Source: Alphaproteobacteria bacterium (GTDB taxonomy: Bacteria; Pseudomonadota; Alphaproteobacteria; CALKHQ01). Taken from it: a stretch of 64,000 bases of DNA. Made by a program: the position numbers and the translations under genes. Shown in pieces: positions 9,718 to 18,117 of this stretch. Within the stretch, counting starts at the first letter, position 1. Each line of letters begins with the position of its first letter. The notes below the pieces were generated by a model. The model was not told where the DNA came from, did no database searches, and was given only the letters and a program-made list of their open reading frames with translations. The DNA is taken from NCBI GenBank assembly GCA_041396705.1, contig JAWKYB010000014.1, positions 62,001 through 126,000 of the forward strand, written 5' to 3'.

Positions 9718-9960
9718 ATGAGCGACGACACGGCCGATCACATCCTCGATACGAGCGGGCTGAAATGCCCGCTGCCGGTTCTGAAGGCGCGCAAGACGCT
9801 GGCCGACATGGCCGGCGGCGCGGTGATCCGGGTGATCGCGACGGATCCCGGCGCGCCCGAGGATCTGCGCCATTTCTGCGACGCCGCCGGCCATCGCCTG
9901 ATCGACCAGAGCCGGGCCGACGACGGCTCCAGCGTCACCCGCATCGCCAAGCGGCAATAG
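9718..9960 (+). CDS. TusA-family sulfur carrier-like protein
   Basis: Small cytoplasmic protein (80 residues) of the TusA/SirA fold. It has the conserved LKCPLPVLKARK motif (residues 15-26), whose Cys carries persulfide sulfur in characterised members used for tRNA thiolation or other sulfur transfer. The rest follows the family (GGAVIRVIATDPGAPEDL, then the C-terminal strand). It follows DUF423 by three bases and converges on a solute-binding protein gene. Which sulfur pathway it serves is not shown by the context. Confidence 0.88.
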   Translation: MSDDTADHILDTSGLKCPLPVLKARKTLADMAGGAVIRVIATDPGAPEDLRHFCDAAGHRLIDQSRADDGSSVTRIAKRQ

Positions 9961-9981
9961 CCGGCACCGGCGCGGGAACGC

Positions 9982-11223
9982 TCAGCGCGCCAGCACCCGG
10001 TCGATCTCGGCCGCTGTGGCGGCCAGGGCGTCCTCCGGCGTCGCATCGCCGGCATAGATGCGGCGCAGCGCATTGGTGGTGAGGTCAGCTACCTCCGCCC
10101 AGCTTTCCAGCGCCGGCGTGAAGCGGGCGTCGGGCAGGCTGTCGAAAAAGGCCGCCAGCCGCGGATCGCCGACCTCGCGCGCGTTCTCCAGCTCAGCCCG
10201 CGTGGCAGGCAGAAACCCGTGCCGGTCCAAGAAGGCGATGCGCCAGACCGGCTGGAAGGCGAATTCCATGAACCGCAGCGCAGCGTCGGGTGCCGCCGCA
10301 TCGGCGAACAGCACCATCGAATCGGTGACCGCATAGGTGGCGCGCGTGCTGCCCGCCGGCACCGGCACCGCATCCCAGACGAAACCGGGACCGGCGCGGT
10401 CGAGCGCATGGATCAGCCACGGGCCGCCGAACGCCATCGCTGCACGTCCCTCGACGAACAGCGCCTCGACGTCGCTGCGGTTGTCGCGGGTCGGCTCGGC
10501 TTGGGTCAGCCCGTTCTCGATCATCCGGCGATAGGTCCGCGCCGCCTCCAGCGCCGCCGGGCCGTCGAGGCCCGAACTGCCGTCCGCTGCGATCACGCTG
10601 CCGCCGAGCGACCACAGCGCGTGGTAGAAGTAGACGTCGGTCTCGATCTCGCTGCCCTGCAGCGCGAAGCCGGCGGTACCGTCGCCCAGCGCGGCAACCT
10701 TGGCCGCTGCCTCTTCCAGTGCCGCCCAGCTCGCCGGCGCCTCGCCGACGCCGGCACGCGCCAGCAGGTCGCGGTTGACGAACAGCGCGCGCGCCGAGGT
10801 TGCCGCCGGCAACGCCCAAAGATGTCCGTCGAACGAGGCCGCGTCCAGCAGGGGTGAGACGAAAAGTGCCGCAAAGGGTTCGCCGACCCGCGCCTCCAAC
10901 GGGGCCAGCGCCCCTTCCTCGACCAGCTCGGACAGCCAGTCGAAGCCGACGATGGCGAGATCCGGCGGCGTGCCGGCCGACAGGTCGCCGCTCAGCGCCT
11001 GGAACAGATCGTCCCACGGGTGCGGTTCGATCCGCACGTCGATGTCCGGGTGCTCCGCCTCGAACGCCTCCGCGATCTCGCCGAACAGAATCGCCGTGTC
11101 CGGCCCATAGGCCGGCACCGCGACGCGCAGCGGGCTCGCCTCCTGCGCGACAACGGGCCCGCCCGCGATCAGCGCTCCCGCCAGCGACGCGGCCATGAGC
11201 GGCCGCATGACGGAACTGGTCAT
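9982..11223 (-). CDS. ABC transporter extracellular solute-binding protein (family 1, sugar type)
   Basis: Exported binding protein (413 residues) with a signal peptide at residues 1-26 ending in PVVAQEA. The body has family 1 solute-binding features: AYGPDTAILFGEIAEAFEAE near the N-terminus, a DLAIVGFDWLSELVEEGALAPL region near 90, and a conserved GPWLIHALD segment near residue 280. Such proteins bind sugars, polyols or glycerol-phosphate compounds. No permease or ATPase gene is adjacent. It is divergent from a catabolic operon, 87 bases away, and may be controlled with it. The orphan carbohydrate permease at 60.4 kb is a conceivable partner but nothing in the sequence proves this. Confidence 0.85.
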   Translation of the reverse strand: MTSSVMRPLMAASLAGALIAGGPVVAQEASPLRVAVPAYGPDTAILFGEIAEAFEAEHPDIDVRIEPHPWDDLFQALSGDLSAGTPPDLAIVGFDWLSELVEEGALAPLEARVGEPFAALFVSPLLDAASFDGHLWALPAATSARALFVNRDLLARAGVGEAPASWAALEEAAAKVAALGDGTAGFALQGSEIETDVYFYHALWSLGGSVIAADGSSGLDGPAALEAARTYRRMIENGLTQAEPTRDNRSDVEALFVEGRAAMAFGGPWLIHALDRAGPGFVWDAVPVPAGSTRATYAVTDSMVLFADAAAPDAALRFMEFAFQPVWRIAFLDRHGFLPATRAELENAREVGDPRLAAFFDSLPDARFTPALESWAEVADLTTNALRRIYAGDATPEDALAATAAEIDRVLAR

Positions 11224-11310
11224 GACAGTCGGTTGTCCCTTATAGATTTGATCCTCGCCGCGGCCTGGCGCGGGCGGCGGCAACGGTTGCGACCCTAAGG
11301 CTAGAGTTCC

Positions 11311-12501
11311 ATGACTGGCAACACGACTTCTGTTCCCGGCGACACGCCCGGGCCCGTCCTTATCGCCGGTGGACGGGTGATCGACCCGGCCAGCGACTTC
11401 GACGACATCGCCGACGTCGCCATCGACGCCGGCCGCATCGTCGCCGTCGGCCGCGATCTCGCCCGCCAGCCGGGCGCCACCGTGATCGACGCGGGCGGTC
11501 AGATCGTGACGCCGGGGCTGATCGACCTGCACACGCACGTCTACTGGGGCGGCACCTCGCTGGGCGTCGACCCGGCGGCGATCGCCGCGCGCAGCGGCTG
11601 CACCACCATGGTCGACGCCGGCAGCGCCGGCGCCGGCAACCTGGCCGGCTTCAAGGCCCATGTGGTCGAGCCTTGCCCGGTGCGCGTGCTCGCCTTCCTC
11701 AACGTGTCGTTCCCCGGCATCTTCGCCTTCTCGAAGAACGTAATGGTCGGCGAGTGCGGGAACATGGCGCTGGTCCATGCCGGCGAGGCGTTGGAGGCGG
11801 CGCGCGCGGAGCCGGATCTGGTCCGCGGCATCAAGGTCCGCGTCGGCCGCTTCGGCGGCGGCGAGAGCGGTGTCGCACCGCTCGACATCGCCATCGAGGT
11901 GGCCGAGGAGCTGGACCTGCCGGTGATGGCGCATCTGGACTTCCCGCCGCCCAGCCGGCGCGACGTGCTGTCGCGGCTGCGCCCCGGCGACGTGCTGACC
12001 CACTGCTTCCGGCCCTTCCCCAACGCGCCGGTCAGGCGCGACCGGCGGATCCGCGACGAGATCTGGGAAGCGCGCCAGCGCGGCGTGCTGATGGACATCG
12101 GCCACGGCGCCGGCTCGTTCGCCTTCTATGTCGGCGAGGCGGCCCTGGCCGATGATTTCCCGCCCGACATCATCTCCAGCGACGTGCACTGCCTTTCGGT
12201 CGACGGGCCGGCCTTCGACCTGACCACGACGATGTCGAAGTTCGTCAACCTGGGCATGGCGCTGCCCGACGTGATCCGCACGGTCACCGTGGCGCCCGCC
12301 GACGTGCTGCGGCGGCCCGACCTCGGCCGGCTGTCCGCCGGCGCGACCGCGGACGTGGCGATCCTGGCCGAGGAGAGCGGCAGCTTCGAGTTCACCGACA
12401 TCCTGGGCAAGACCCTGCACGGCAGCACGCGGCTGGCCGTGCGCAACATGGTCGTCGGCGGCCGCGTCTGGGACGCCGCGCGCCACGCCGCCGCCTCATG
12501 A
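11311..12501 (+). CDS. Amidohydrolase/deacetylase family metallohydrolase
   Basis: Cytoplasmic TIM-barrel metal-dependent hydrolase (396 residues) of the dihydroorotase/deacetylase branch. The N-terminal beta-sandwich is followed by the metal-binding TPGLIDLHTHVYWGG (about residues 68-82). Further metal ligands include the His in MAHLDFPP (near 207) and THCFRPFPN (near 230). A late Asp lies in SSDVHCLSVDGP (near 290). The C-terminal sandwich has the LSAGATADVAIL motif. It begins a three-gene operon with the next genes, overlapping by four bases. The substrate is probably an amide or lactam of a sugar or amino acid, which is inference. Confidence 0.85.
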   Translation: MTGNTTSVPGDTPGPVLIAGGRVIDPASDFDDIADVAIDAGRIVAVGRDLARQPGATVIDAGGQIVTPGLIDLHTHVYWGGTSLGVDPAAIAARSGCTTMVDAGSAGAGNLAGFKAHVVEPCPVRVLAFLNVSFPGIFAFSKNVMVGECGNMALVHAGEALEAARAEPDLVRGIKVRVGRFGGGESGVAPLDIAIEVAEELDLPVMAHLDFPPPSRRDVLSRLRPGDVLTHCFRPFPNAPVRRDRRIRDEIWEARQRGVLMDIGHGAGSFAFYVGEAALADDFPPDIISSDVHCLSVDGPAFDLTTTMSKFVNLGMALPDVIRTVTVAPADVLRRPDLGRLSAGATADVAILAEESGSFEFTDILGKTLHGSTRLAVRNMVVGGRVWDAARHAAAS

Positions 12502-13694
12502 GCGGCTGGACCTGGCCCGACTATCGCGGGCTCTACGCCTATCTCTGGGACGTTGTCCACGACGGCGCCGACCGCGTGCTGGAGGACGTGCGCGCCTGCG
12601 GCGCCAACACCCTGACGCTGGCCGCCAGCTATCATGCCGGCCGGTTCCTGCGCCCGCACGGCAGCGGCCCGCGCGTGGCCGAGCTGACCGACGGCACGGT
12701 CTATTTCCGGCCCGACCCCAACGTCTACGGCGCCATCGAGCCGATCGTGAACCCGCTGGTCGACAGCCAGGACCCGTTCGCCGAGCTGACCCGCCAGTCG
12801 GAAACGCCGGTCGCGGCCTGGACGGTCTGCCTGCACAACACCGCGCTTGGCGAGCGGCATCCGGAGTTCGTCAGCCGCAACGCGTTCGGCGACCCCTACT
12901 CTCACAGCCTGGACCCCGCCTATCCCGAGGTCCGCGCCTATGTGCGCGCGCTGTGCCGCGACATCGCACAGACCGGGGTGGTCGGCATCCTGCTGGAAAC
13001 GCCGGGCTACCTGCCCTACACCCACGGCCGCCATCATGAGTTCGCACTGCTGCCGCTGAACCCCTGGATCGAGCGGCTGCTGGCGCTGAGCTTCTCGGAG
13101 GGCGCCATCGCCGGGGCGGAGGCCGCCGGCATCCCGGCGCTGCAGCTGCGCGACCACGTCGCCGCCCGCATCAACGGCTATTTCGCCTCCGACCTGGGCC
13201 CGGGCGACCGCACCGCGGCGGAATGGTGGCTGGCCGACGTGATCTGCGAACCCGACCTCGCCGCGTTCCTGCACTGGCGCTGCCGGCTGGTCACCGGCCT
13301 GGTCAACGAGGTGCGCACGGTGGTGCCCGACGAAGTGTGGGTCGGCGTGATCCCGACCGTGCAGCGCCCGACCGCCGGCGCGTGGATCGAGGGCTCAGAC
13401 CTGGGCGGTCTCGCGCGGGTCTGCGACGTGCTCGAGGTGCCGGCCTATCACGCCACCGCGGAGGAGGTCGACGAGGACCTGGCCGACGTCCGCCGCCGCA
13501 TCGGCGCGGATGCCCGGCTGCACGCGATCCTGCGGCCGGACGTGCCGGACCTGCGCACCGAGGGCGCGGTGCGCTCGGCCGCCACGGCCGCGCGCCGGCA
13601 CGGCGCCGCCGGTCTTTCCTTCTACAACTACGGCCATGTCCGGCGCCCGGCGCTGGAACGGGTACGGGCCGGATTCGAGGCATTCAGCGCATGA
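12498..13694 (+). CDS. Uncharacterised protein, probable glycoside-hydrolase-like TIM barrel
   Basis: A 398-residue cytoplasmic protein with no signal peptide. It resembles hypothetical glycosyl-hydrolase-like barrels: an early VHDGADRVLEDVRACGANTLTLAASYH block (split here as about residues 17-43) looks like a first barrel strand and helix. A GILLETPGYLPY segment lies near residue 165. It overlaps both neighbours by four bases (ATGA), so it is tightly coupled to the amidohydrolase and the SDR. No catalytic residue could be assigned with confidence. A role in breakdown of a carbohydrate-like compound is inferred from the operon only. Confidence 0.6.
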   Translation: MSGWTWPDYRGLYAYLWDVVHDGADRVLEDVRACGANTLTLAASYHAGRFLRPHGSGPRVAELTDGTVYFRPDPNVYGAIEPIVNPLVDSQDPFAELTRQSETPVAAWTVCLHNTALGERHPEFVSRNAFGDPYSHSLDPAYPEVRAYVRALCRDIAQTGVVGILLETPGYLPYTHGRHHEFALLPLNPWIERLLALSFSEGAIAGAEAAGIPALQLRDHVAARINGYFASDLGPGDRTAAEWWLADVICEPDLAAFLHWRCRLVTGLVNEVRTVVPDEVWVGVIPTVQRPTAGAWIEGSDLGGLARVCDVLEVPAYHATAEEVDEDLADVRRRIGADARLHAILRPDVPDLRTEGAVRSAATAARRHGAAGLSFYNYGHVRRPALERVRAGFEAFSA

Positions 13695-14485
13695 ACCGAT
13701 TCGAAGGCAAGAGAGCGATCGTCACCGGCGCAGGGTCGGGCATCGGCAGCGCCATCGCCAGCCGGCTGGCGGCCGAAGGCGCGGCCATCGGCCTGTTCGA
13801 CCGTAACGAGGACGGCGCGCGCGAGGTCGCCCAGCGCATCCTGCAGCATGACGGCACCGCCTATCCGTTCCGCGTCGACGTCACCTACGAGAGCCAGGTG
13901 ACCCACGCGGTCGACCGCTTCGTCGAGACCGCCGGCGGCGTCGACGTGCTGGTCAACTGCGCCGGGGCGGCCTTCGGCGAGACCTTCGACCAGAACACGC
14001 CTGAGGTGTGGGACCAGAACGTCGCGGTCAACCTGACCGGCCCGATGCTGATGACCCGTGCCTGCCTGCCGCACATGCTGGCGGCGGAGGCCGGCGCCAT
14101 CGTCAACATCAGTTCGGTCAATGGCATCAAGTATTTCGGCAACGTCGCCTATAGCGCGGCCAAGGCCGGCCTGATCAACTACACCCAGGCGCTGGCCTGC
14201 GAATATGGCGGCCGCGGCATCCGCGCCAACGCGGTGCTGCCCGGCACCATCTTCAGCCACGCCCACGAGAAGCGGATGAAGCAGCGGCCCGACTTCATGA
14301 CACGGCTGAGCAAGTGGTACCCGCTCGGCCGCGTCGGCCGGGCCGAGGAGGTGGCCGCCGCGGTCGCCTTCCTGGCGTCCGACGAGGCTTCGTTCGTCAC
14401 CGGAACCACGCTGGTGGTCGACGGCGGGCTGACCGCCGGCCTGAAGCCGATGGCCGACGAACTGACGCTGCAGGGCGAGGACTGA
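13691..14485 (+). CDS. SDR family NAD(P)-dependent oxidoreductase
   Basis: Classical short-chain dehydrogenase (264 residues). It has the nucleotide-binding TGAGSGIG at residues 11-18, the NCAG-like motif (VNCAGAA) near 90, the catalytic Ser in INISSVNG near 140 and YSAAK near 153. The C-terminal DGGLTAG motif is also present. Such enzymes interconvert alcohols and ketones. The four-base overlap with the preceding gene and the shared operon suggest that it oxidises or reduces an intermediate released by the hydrolases. It is followed by a convergent secreted-protein gene. Confidence 0.93.
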   Translation: MNRFEGKRAIVTGAGSGIGSAIASRLAAEGAAIGLFDRNEDGAREVAQRILQHDGTAYPFRVDVTYESQVTHAVDRFVETAGGVDVLVNCAGAAFGETFDQNTPEVWDQNVAVNLTGPMLMTRACLPHMLAAEAGAIVNISSVNGIKYFGNVAYSAAKAGLINYTQALACEYGGRGIRANAVLPGTIFSHAHEKRMKQRPDFMTRLSKWYPLGRVGRAEEVAAAVAFLASDEASFVTGTTLVVDGGLTAGLKPMADELTLQGED

Positions 14486-14503
14486 GGCCGCGCCGGCCGC
14501 GGC

Positions 14504-15310
14504 TCAGTTGCACAGGCCGGCGACGTTGTACTCGAACCGCTGCGGCTCGCAGCCGCCGGTGTCGCTGTTGTAGCGCAGCGCGTCGATGACCAGGTTGCCG
14601 CCGATCATGTCGACGGAAGCGTCGGTCATCGTGCAGACGTTCAGGCCGGAGGCCGGCAGCAGCGGCTGGCTCTGGCCCGGTGCGCAGGACAGCGTCGCCG
14701 ACACGATGTCCGGCATGACGTGGCTGCCGACCCCGGTGTCGACGCGCACGTCGACCTGCCCGCCGCCCGGCAGCGGAATCGGGACGATGCGATAGCCGAC
14801 CATGTCGTCCGTGTCCGTCCCCGGACGGACCACCACCCAGTCGTCGTCGCGCGCCGGCTCGCCGCCCGCCGAATCCAGGTTGCGCAGGTAGGAGAACACC
14901 AGCGTCGCATTCGACGAGGTGTTGCTGTAGCCGGTGATCGCGCAGCCCGAGCCCGCACGTACCGGCGCCGGGCCGGTCAGCACCACATGCGTCTCCTCCA
15001 GGATCGGGCCGGAAACCCAGTATTCCGCCGGCGGGCAGCCCTGGCGGAAGGTGCGGGCATAGCCCTCCAGCACGTCCGGCGTGCCGGGCACGCCGTCGTC
15101 GACCCGCCGGCCCTCGAACAGGATGGTACCGGGCTCGACCGACAGGCCCGAACGCGGGGCCAGGTAGCTGACGACCCGCTGGTCGCCATAGGCCTCCCAC
15201 AGCATCTCCGACCCGTTGTGATCCCAGACGCTTTCGGACGCCCCGGCGACGCCGGCGCAGGTGGTCAGGACGGCTGCGAGGCCGGCGCGGATATGAAGAG
15301 ACTTGGTCAT
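14504..15310 (-). CDS. Uncharacterised secreted protein
   Basis: A 268-residue protein with a signal peptide (about residues 1-24, ending AGVAGAS). The mature part starts with WDHNGSEMLWEAYGDQRVV, then YLAPRSGL, GTILFEGRRVDDG and FRQGCPPAEYWVSGPI. These resemble a repeatedly seen alphaproteobacterial periplasmic domain of unknown role. The C-terminal half has three or four Cys residues that could form disulfides (residues about 205-268) and reads like a small beta-rich domain. No enzyme motif was recognised. It is divergent from an M23 peptidase gene, and a perfect CtrA-type box lies 47 bases upstream of its start, so it may be cell-cycle regulated. Confidence 0.7.
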   Translation of the reverse strand: MTKSLHIRAGLAAVLTTCAGVAGASESVWDHNGSEMLWEAYGDQRVVSYLAPRSGLSVEPGTILFEGRRVDDGVPGTPDVLEGYARTFRQGCPPAEYWVSGPILEETHVVLTGPAPVRAGSGCAITGYSNTSSNATLVFSYLRNLDSAGGEPARDDDWVVVRPGTDTDDMVGYRIVPIPLPGGGQVDVRVDTGVGSHVMPDIVSATLSCAPGQSQPLLPASGLNVCTMTDASVDMIGGNLVIDALRYNSDTGGCEPQRFEYNVAGLCN

Positions 15311-15356
15311 GGCCGGGAGCTCCCAGACGGCGGTGAATCGCGGTGATCCAGCATGG

Positions 15357-15371
15357 TTAACCGAAGATTAA
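15357..15371. promoter_or_regulatory. CtrA-type box TTAA-N7-TTAA
   Basis: The sequence TTAACCGAAGATTAAC at 15357-15372 matches the CtrA consensus TTAA-N7-TTAA exactly. CtrA is the cell-cycle master regulator of alphaproteobacteria. The box lies between the divergent secreted-protein gene and the M23 peptidase gene. Confidence 0.6.
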
Positions 15372-15425
15372 CGAACTTGGCAGGCAATTGCGCCTTTCAT
15401 GCGGCGGTCGGCGCCTTGCCGGCCG

Positions 15426-15454
15426 TTGCCAACCCCGCGGCGAGTCCTTAACGT
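15426..15454 (+). promoter_or_regulatory. Sigma-70-type promoter of the M23 peptidase gene
   Basis: TTGCCA (15426-15431) and TAACGT (15449-15454) are 17 bases apart, ending 31 bases before the ATG at 15486. Confidence 0.45.
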
Positions 15455-15485
15455 CGCGACCGGGTGTGCAGAGGGGATGGACCTG

Positions 15486-16496
15486 ATGGGTAACATCAGT
15501 GGGGCCGGCGTGCTTCGTTTGTTTGCCGCGACCGCCGGTTTCGGCCTGCTCGTCGGCGGTGCCACCGCCGTGGCGCAAGACGGCACACTGTTCGGGCTGA
15601 ACGGCGACGAGCCGGTCGCGGGAACGAAAGACTCCGTGTTGCCGGACGTCGAGGACGAGCTGTTCTTCTCCATCGCCTATGCGATCGACGACTTCCGCCG
15701 TGGCGTGCTCGACGAGGGCCTCGACACCGCCGCCGCCACAGAACCGCAGACCCCGGAGCAGCAGATTGCCGCCCTGCGCGCCCAGGTCGCGAGCCTGGAG
15801 GCGCAGCTGGCCGAGGCGGAGCGCCAGAAGGATTCGCTGACCTACCGGCTGAGCCTGTGGACCATGACCGACATCGCCTCGGCCGAGAACGTGATCGCGC
15901 GCACCGGCCTGGACGCGGACCTGTTGCTGCTGCGGCTGGCCGACGACAACGCTGCGCTCGCCCAGGGCGGACCGTATGTGCCGATCGACGACGCTGTCGG
16001 CGCCTCCGACGACGCCGCGCTGCTCGCGCTCGACACCCACGTCGGCCGCTGGGACGGCCTGCGGCAGCTGCTGCTGCAGTTGCCGCTGGCTGAGCCGATG
16101 GACGAGTTCCGCATGACCAGCCATTTCGGCGAGCGGGTCGACCCGATCAACGGCCGCCGCGCCTTCCATGCCGGCCTCGATTTCGCCGGCCCGATGCGCT
16201 CGACGGTGCGCGTCACCGCGCCGGGCGTCGTGGTCTTCGCCGGGCTCAAGGGCGGCTATGGCCGCATGGTCGAGGTCGACCACGGCCTCGGCATCACCAC
16301 CCGCTATGCCCATCTGGACACGATCCTGGTCGAGGTCGGCGACGAGGTGTCCTACCGCACGCCGGTCGGCCTGCTCGGCAGCTCCGGCCGCAGCACCGGC
16401 CCGCACCTGCACTACGAGGTGCGGCTGGACGGCGACGCGATCGACCCGGCGCCGTTCGTCGAGGCGGGTCGTTACGTGTTCAAGGCGGGCAACTGA
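15486..16496 (+). CDS. M23 family metallopeptidase
   Basis: Secreted peptidoglycan endopeptidase or LytM-type factor of 336 residues. It has a signal peptide (about residues 1-28), a coiled-coil segment rich in Gln/Glu/Ala (about 80-120) and a C-terminal M23 domain. The zinc motif is HAGLDFAGP near residue 228, with the second part HLHYEV near residue 305 and HLD near 275. All expected ligands are present, so it may be catalytically active. The ATG at 15486 is preferred because GAGGGG lies nine bases upstream. A further in-frame ATG at 15477 touches the same GAGGGG and is less likely. A CtrA-type box sits 115 bases upstream. Confidence 0.88.
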   Translation: MGNISGAGVLRLFAATAGFGLLVGGATAVAQDGTLFGLNGDEPVAGTKDSVLPDVEDELFFSIAYAIDDFRRGVLDEGLDTAAATEPQTPEQQIAALRAQVASLEAQLAEAERQKDSLTYRLSLWTMTDIASAENVIARTGLDADLLLLRLADDNAALAQGGPYVPIDDAVGASDDAALLALDTHVGRWDGLRQLLLQLPLAEPMDEFRMTSHFGERVDPINGRRAFHAGLDFAGPMRSTVRVTAPGVVVFAGLKGGYGRMVEVDHGLGITTRYAHLDTILVEVGDEVSYRTPVGLLGSSGRSTGPHLHYEVRLDGDAIDPAPFVEAGRYVFKAGN

Positions 16497-16512
16497 CCTG
16501 ACGCACGACGCG

Positions 16513-17307
16513 ATGATCGCCGCGGACGTCGCCGCAGCCGCATCCGACCTGCTCTGGCGGAGCTGGACCGAGGGCCACAAGATCCCGGCCCTGCCCGCCG
16601 ACCTGCGCCCCTGCAGCCGGGCCGAAGGCTATGCGATCCAGGCCTGCCTGGAGGCACGCAGCAGTGCGCCGCTGTTCGGCTGGAAGATCGCCGCCACCAG
16701 CGCCGCGGGCCAGCGCCACATCGGAGTCGACGGACCGCTCGCCGGCCGCCTGCTGGCGGAGCGGGTCTATGGCGACGGCGACACCGTGCCGTTCGGCGCC
16801 AACGCCATGCGGGTGGCGGAAGCGGAGTTCGCCTTCCGCATCGGCCGTGACCTGCCGCCGCGCGACACCCCCTATGCGCAGGACGAGGTGATGGCGGCGG
16901 TCGCCGACCTGCATCTGGCCATCGAGATTCCGGATTCGCGCTACGCGGACTTCGTCACCGCCGGCGCGCCGCAACTGATCGCCGACAACGCCTGCGCCCA
17001 CGACTTCGTCCTCGGCCCGGCGGCCGCCGGCGACTGGCGCGCGCTCGACCTTGCCGCGCACAGGGTGGTGGGCCGGATCGAGGGCATGCTGGAGCGGGAA
17101 GGCACCGGCGCCAACGTGCTGGGTGACCCGCGGCTGGCCTTGACCTGGCTGGCCAACGAGCTGTCCGGGCTCGGCCTGACGCTGGGCGCGGGCCAGGTGG
17201 TCACCACCGGCACCTGCGTCGTGCCGCTGCCGATCGAGCCGGCGGATCTGGTCGTCGCCGACTTCGGCACCCTCGGCAAGGTGTCGGCGCGCATCGCCGC
17301 ACGCTGA
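16513..17307 (+). CDS. 2-keto-4-pentenoate hydratase-like protein (fumarylacetoacetase fold)
   Basis: Cytoplasmic protein of 264 residues resembling hydratases of the meta-cleavage pathway (MhpD type), which add water to 2-keto-4-pentenoate. Family signs are GWKIAATSAAGQRHIGVDGPL near residue 56 (in two pieces), VAEAEFAFRIGRDLPPR near residue 100 with the metal-binding Glu pair, and TWLANELSGLGLTLGAGQ near residue 215. The ATG at 16513 is chosen; an upstream CTG at 16498 is possible. It is not accompanied by other aromatic-degradation genes, so the true substrate is open. Confidence 0.85.
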   Translation: MIAADVAAAASDLLWRSWTEGHKIPALPADLRPCSRAEGYAIQACLEARSSAPLFGWKIAATSAAGQRHIGVDGPLAGRLLAERVYGDGDTVPFGANAMRVAEAEFAFRIGRDLPPRDTPYAQDEVMAAVADLHLAIEIPDSRYADFVTAGAPQLIADNACAHDFVLGPAAAGDWRALDLAAHRVVGRIEGMLEREGTGANVLGDPRLALTWLANELSGLGLTLGAGQVVTTGTCVVPLPIEPADLVVADFGTLGKVSARIAAR

Positions 17308-17340
17308 CGCGGCGGGCTCGAGCCGGCATAGTAAGACGTC

Positions 17341-18111
17341 ATGCGTCCCGCAATTCGCTCCTGCGCACTCCTGCTGGCCGTCGCCATGCTGGCCGGCTGT
17401 GCCGGTGCCACGCCGGCCTCGCACAACCCCGGGCCGGCATCGTTGGCTCCGGCGACGGAGGCACCGGCGCAAAGCGCCTTCCGCCGCGCATTGAGCGATG
17501 CCGGCATCGCCTTCGCGCCGCCGGAGGCCGGCAAGGCGATCCTGGTCAACGTGCCGGCGTTCGAGTTGATTGCGTTCGACGACGGTGAGCCGGCGTTCCG
17601 CAGCCGGGTCATCGTCGGCACGCCATGGAACCCGACGCCGCTGCTGTCCACCCGCACTACCGTCGTCCGCTTCCGGCCCAGCTGGCGGCCGACGCCGGCG
17701 ATGGTGGCCAGCGGCGAATATCCCGACCGCATCGTGCCGCCCGGCCCGAACAACCCGCTGGGTCTCGCCGCGGTGCGGATGGAACCGGGCCTGCTGGTCT
17801 ACATGCACGACACCAACCGCCGCGAGCTGTTCGCCGAGGATGCGCGGGCGCTGTCGCACGGCTGCATTAGGGTGCAGCGCTGGGACGAGCTGATCGCCTG
17901 GCTGCTCGACACCGATCTCGCCACCGTGCACGGCTGGGCCGAGGGCGGGCGCACCTTCGACGAGCCGACCCCGCCGGTGCCGGTGACCATCGGCTATTTC
18001 ACGCAGTTCCCGGCCGACGACGGCACCCTGCAGGTCTTCGCCGACGTCTACGGACGCGAACTGGCCGGCGAAGTTTCGCAAGTCGCGGTTACCGCAGGCT
18101 GCACCGGCTGA
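17341..18111 (+). CDS. L,D-transpeptidase lipoprotein (YkuD domain)
   Basis: A 256-residue exported protein with a lipobox (MLAGC, Cys at residue 20), so it is probably anchored in the outer membrane. The YkuD catalytic motif is LSHGCIRVQ near residue 175, with an upstream YMHDTN segment around 157. Enzymes of this family cross-link peptidoglycan by 3-3 bonds or attach lipoproteins to it. Residues in the N-terminal third resemble the accessory part of larger L,D-transpeptidases. It is downstream of the hydratase by 33 bases and convergent with the PLP-dependent lyase gene. Confidence 0.88.
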   Translation: MRPAIRSCALLLAVAMLAGCAGATPASHNPGPASLAPATEAPAQSAFRRALSDAGIAFAPPEAGKAILVNVPAFELIAFDDGEPAFRSRVIVGTPWNPTPLLSTRTTVVRFRPSWRPTPAMVASGEYPDRIVPPGPNNPLGLAAVRMEPGLLVYMHDTNRRELFAEDARALSHGCIRVQRWDELIAWLLDTDLATVHGWAEGGRTFDEPTPPVPVTIGYFTQFPADDGTLQVFADVYGRELAGEVSQVAVTAGCTG

Positions 18112-18117
18112 GCCCGG

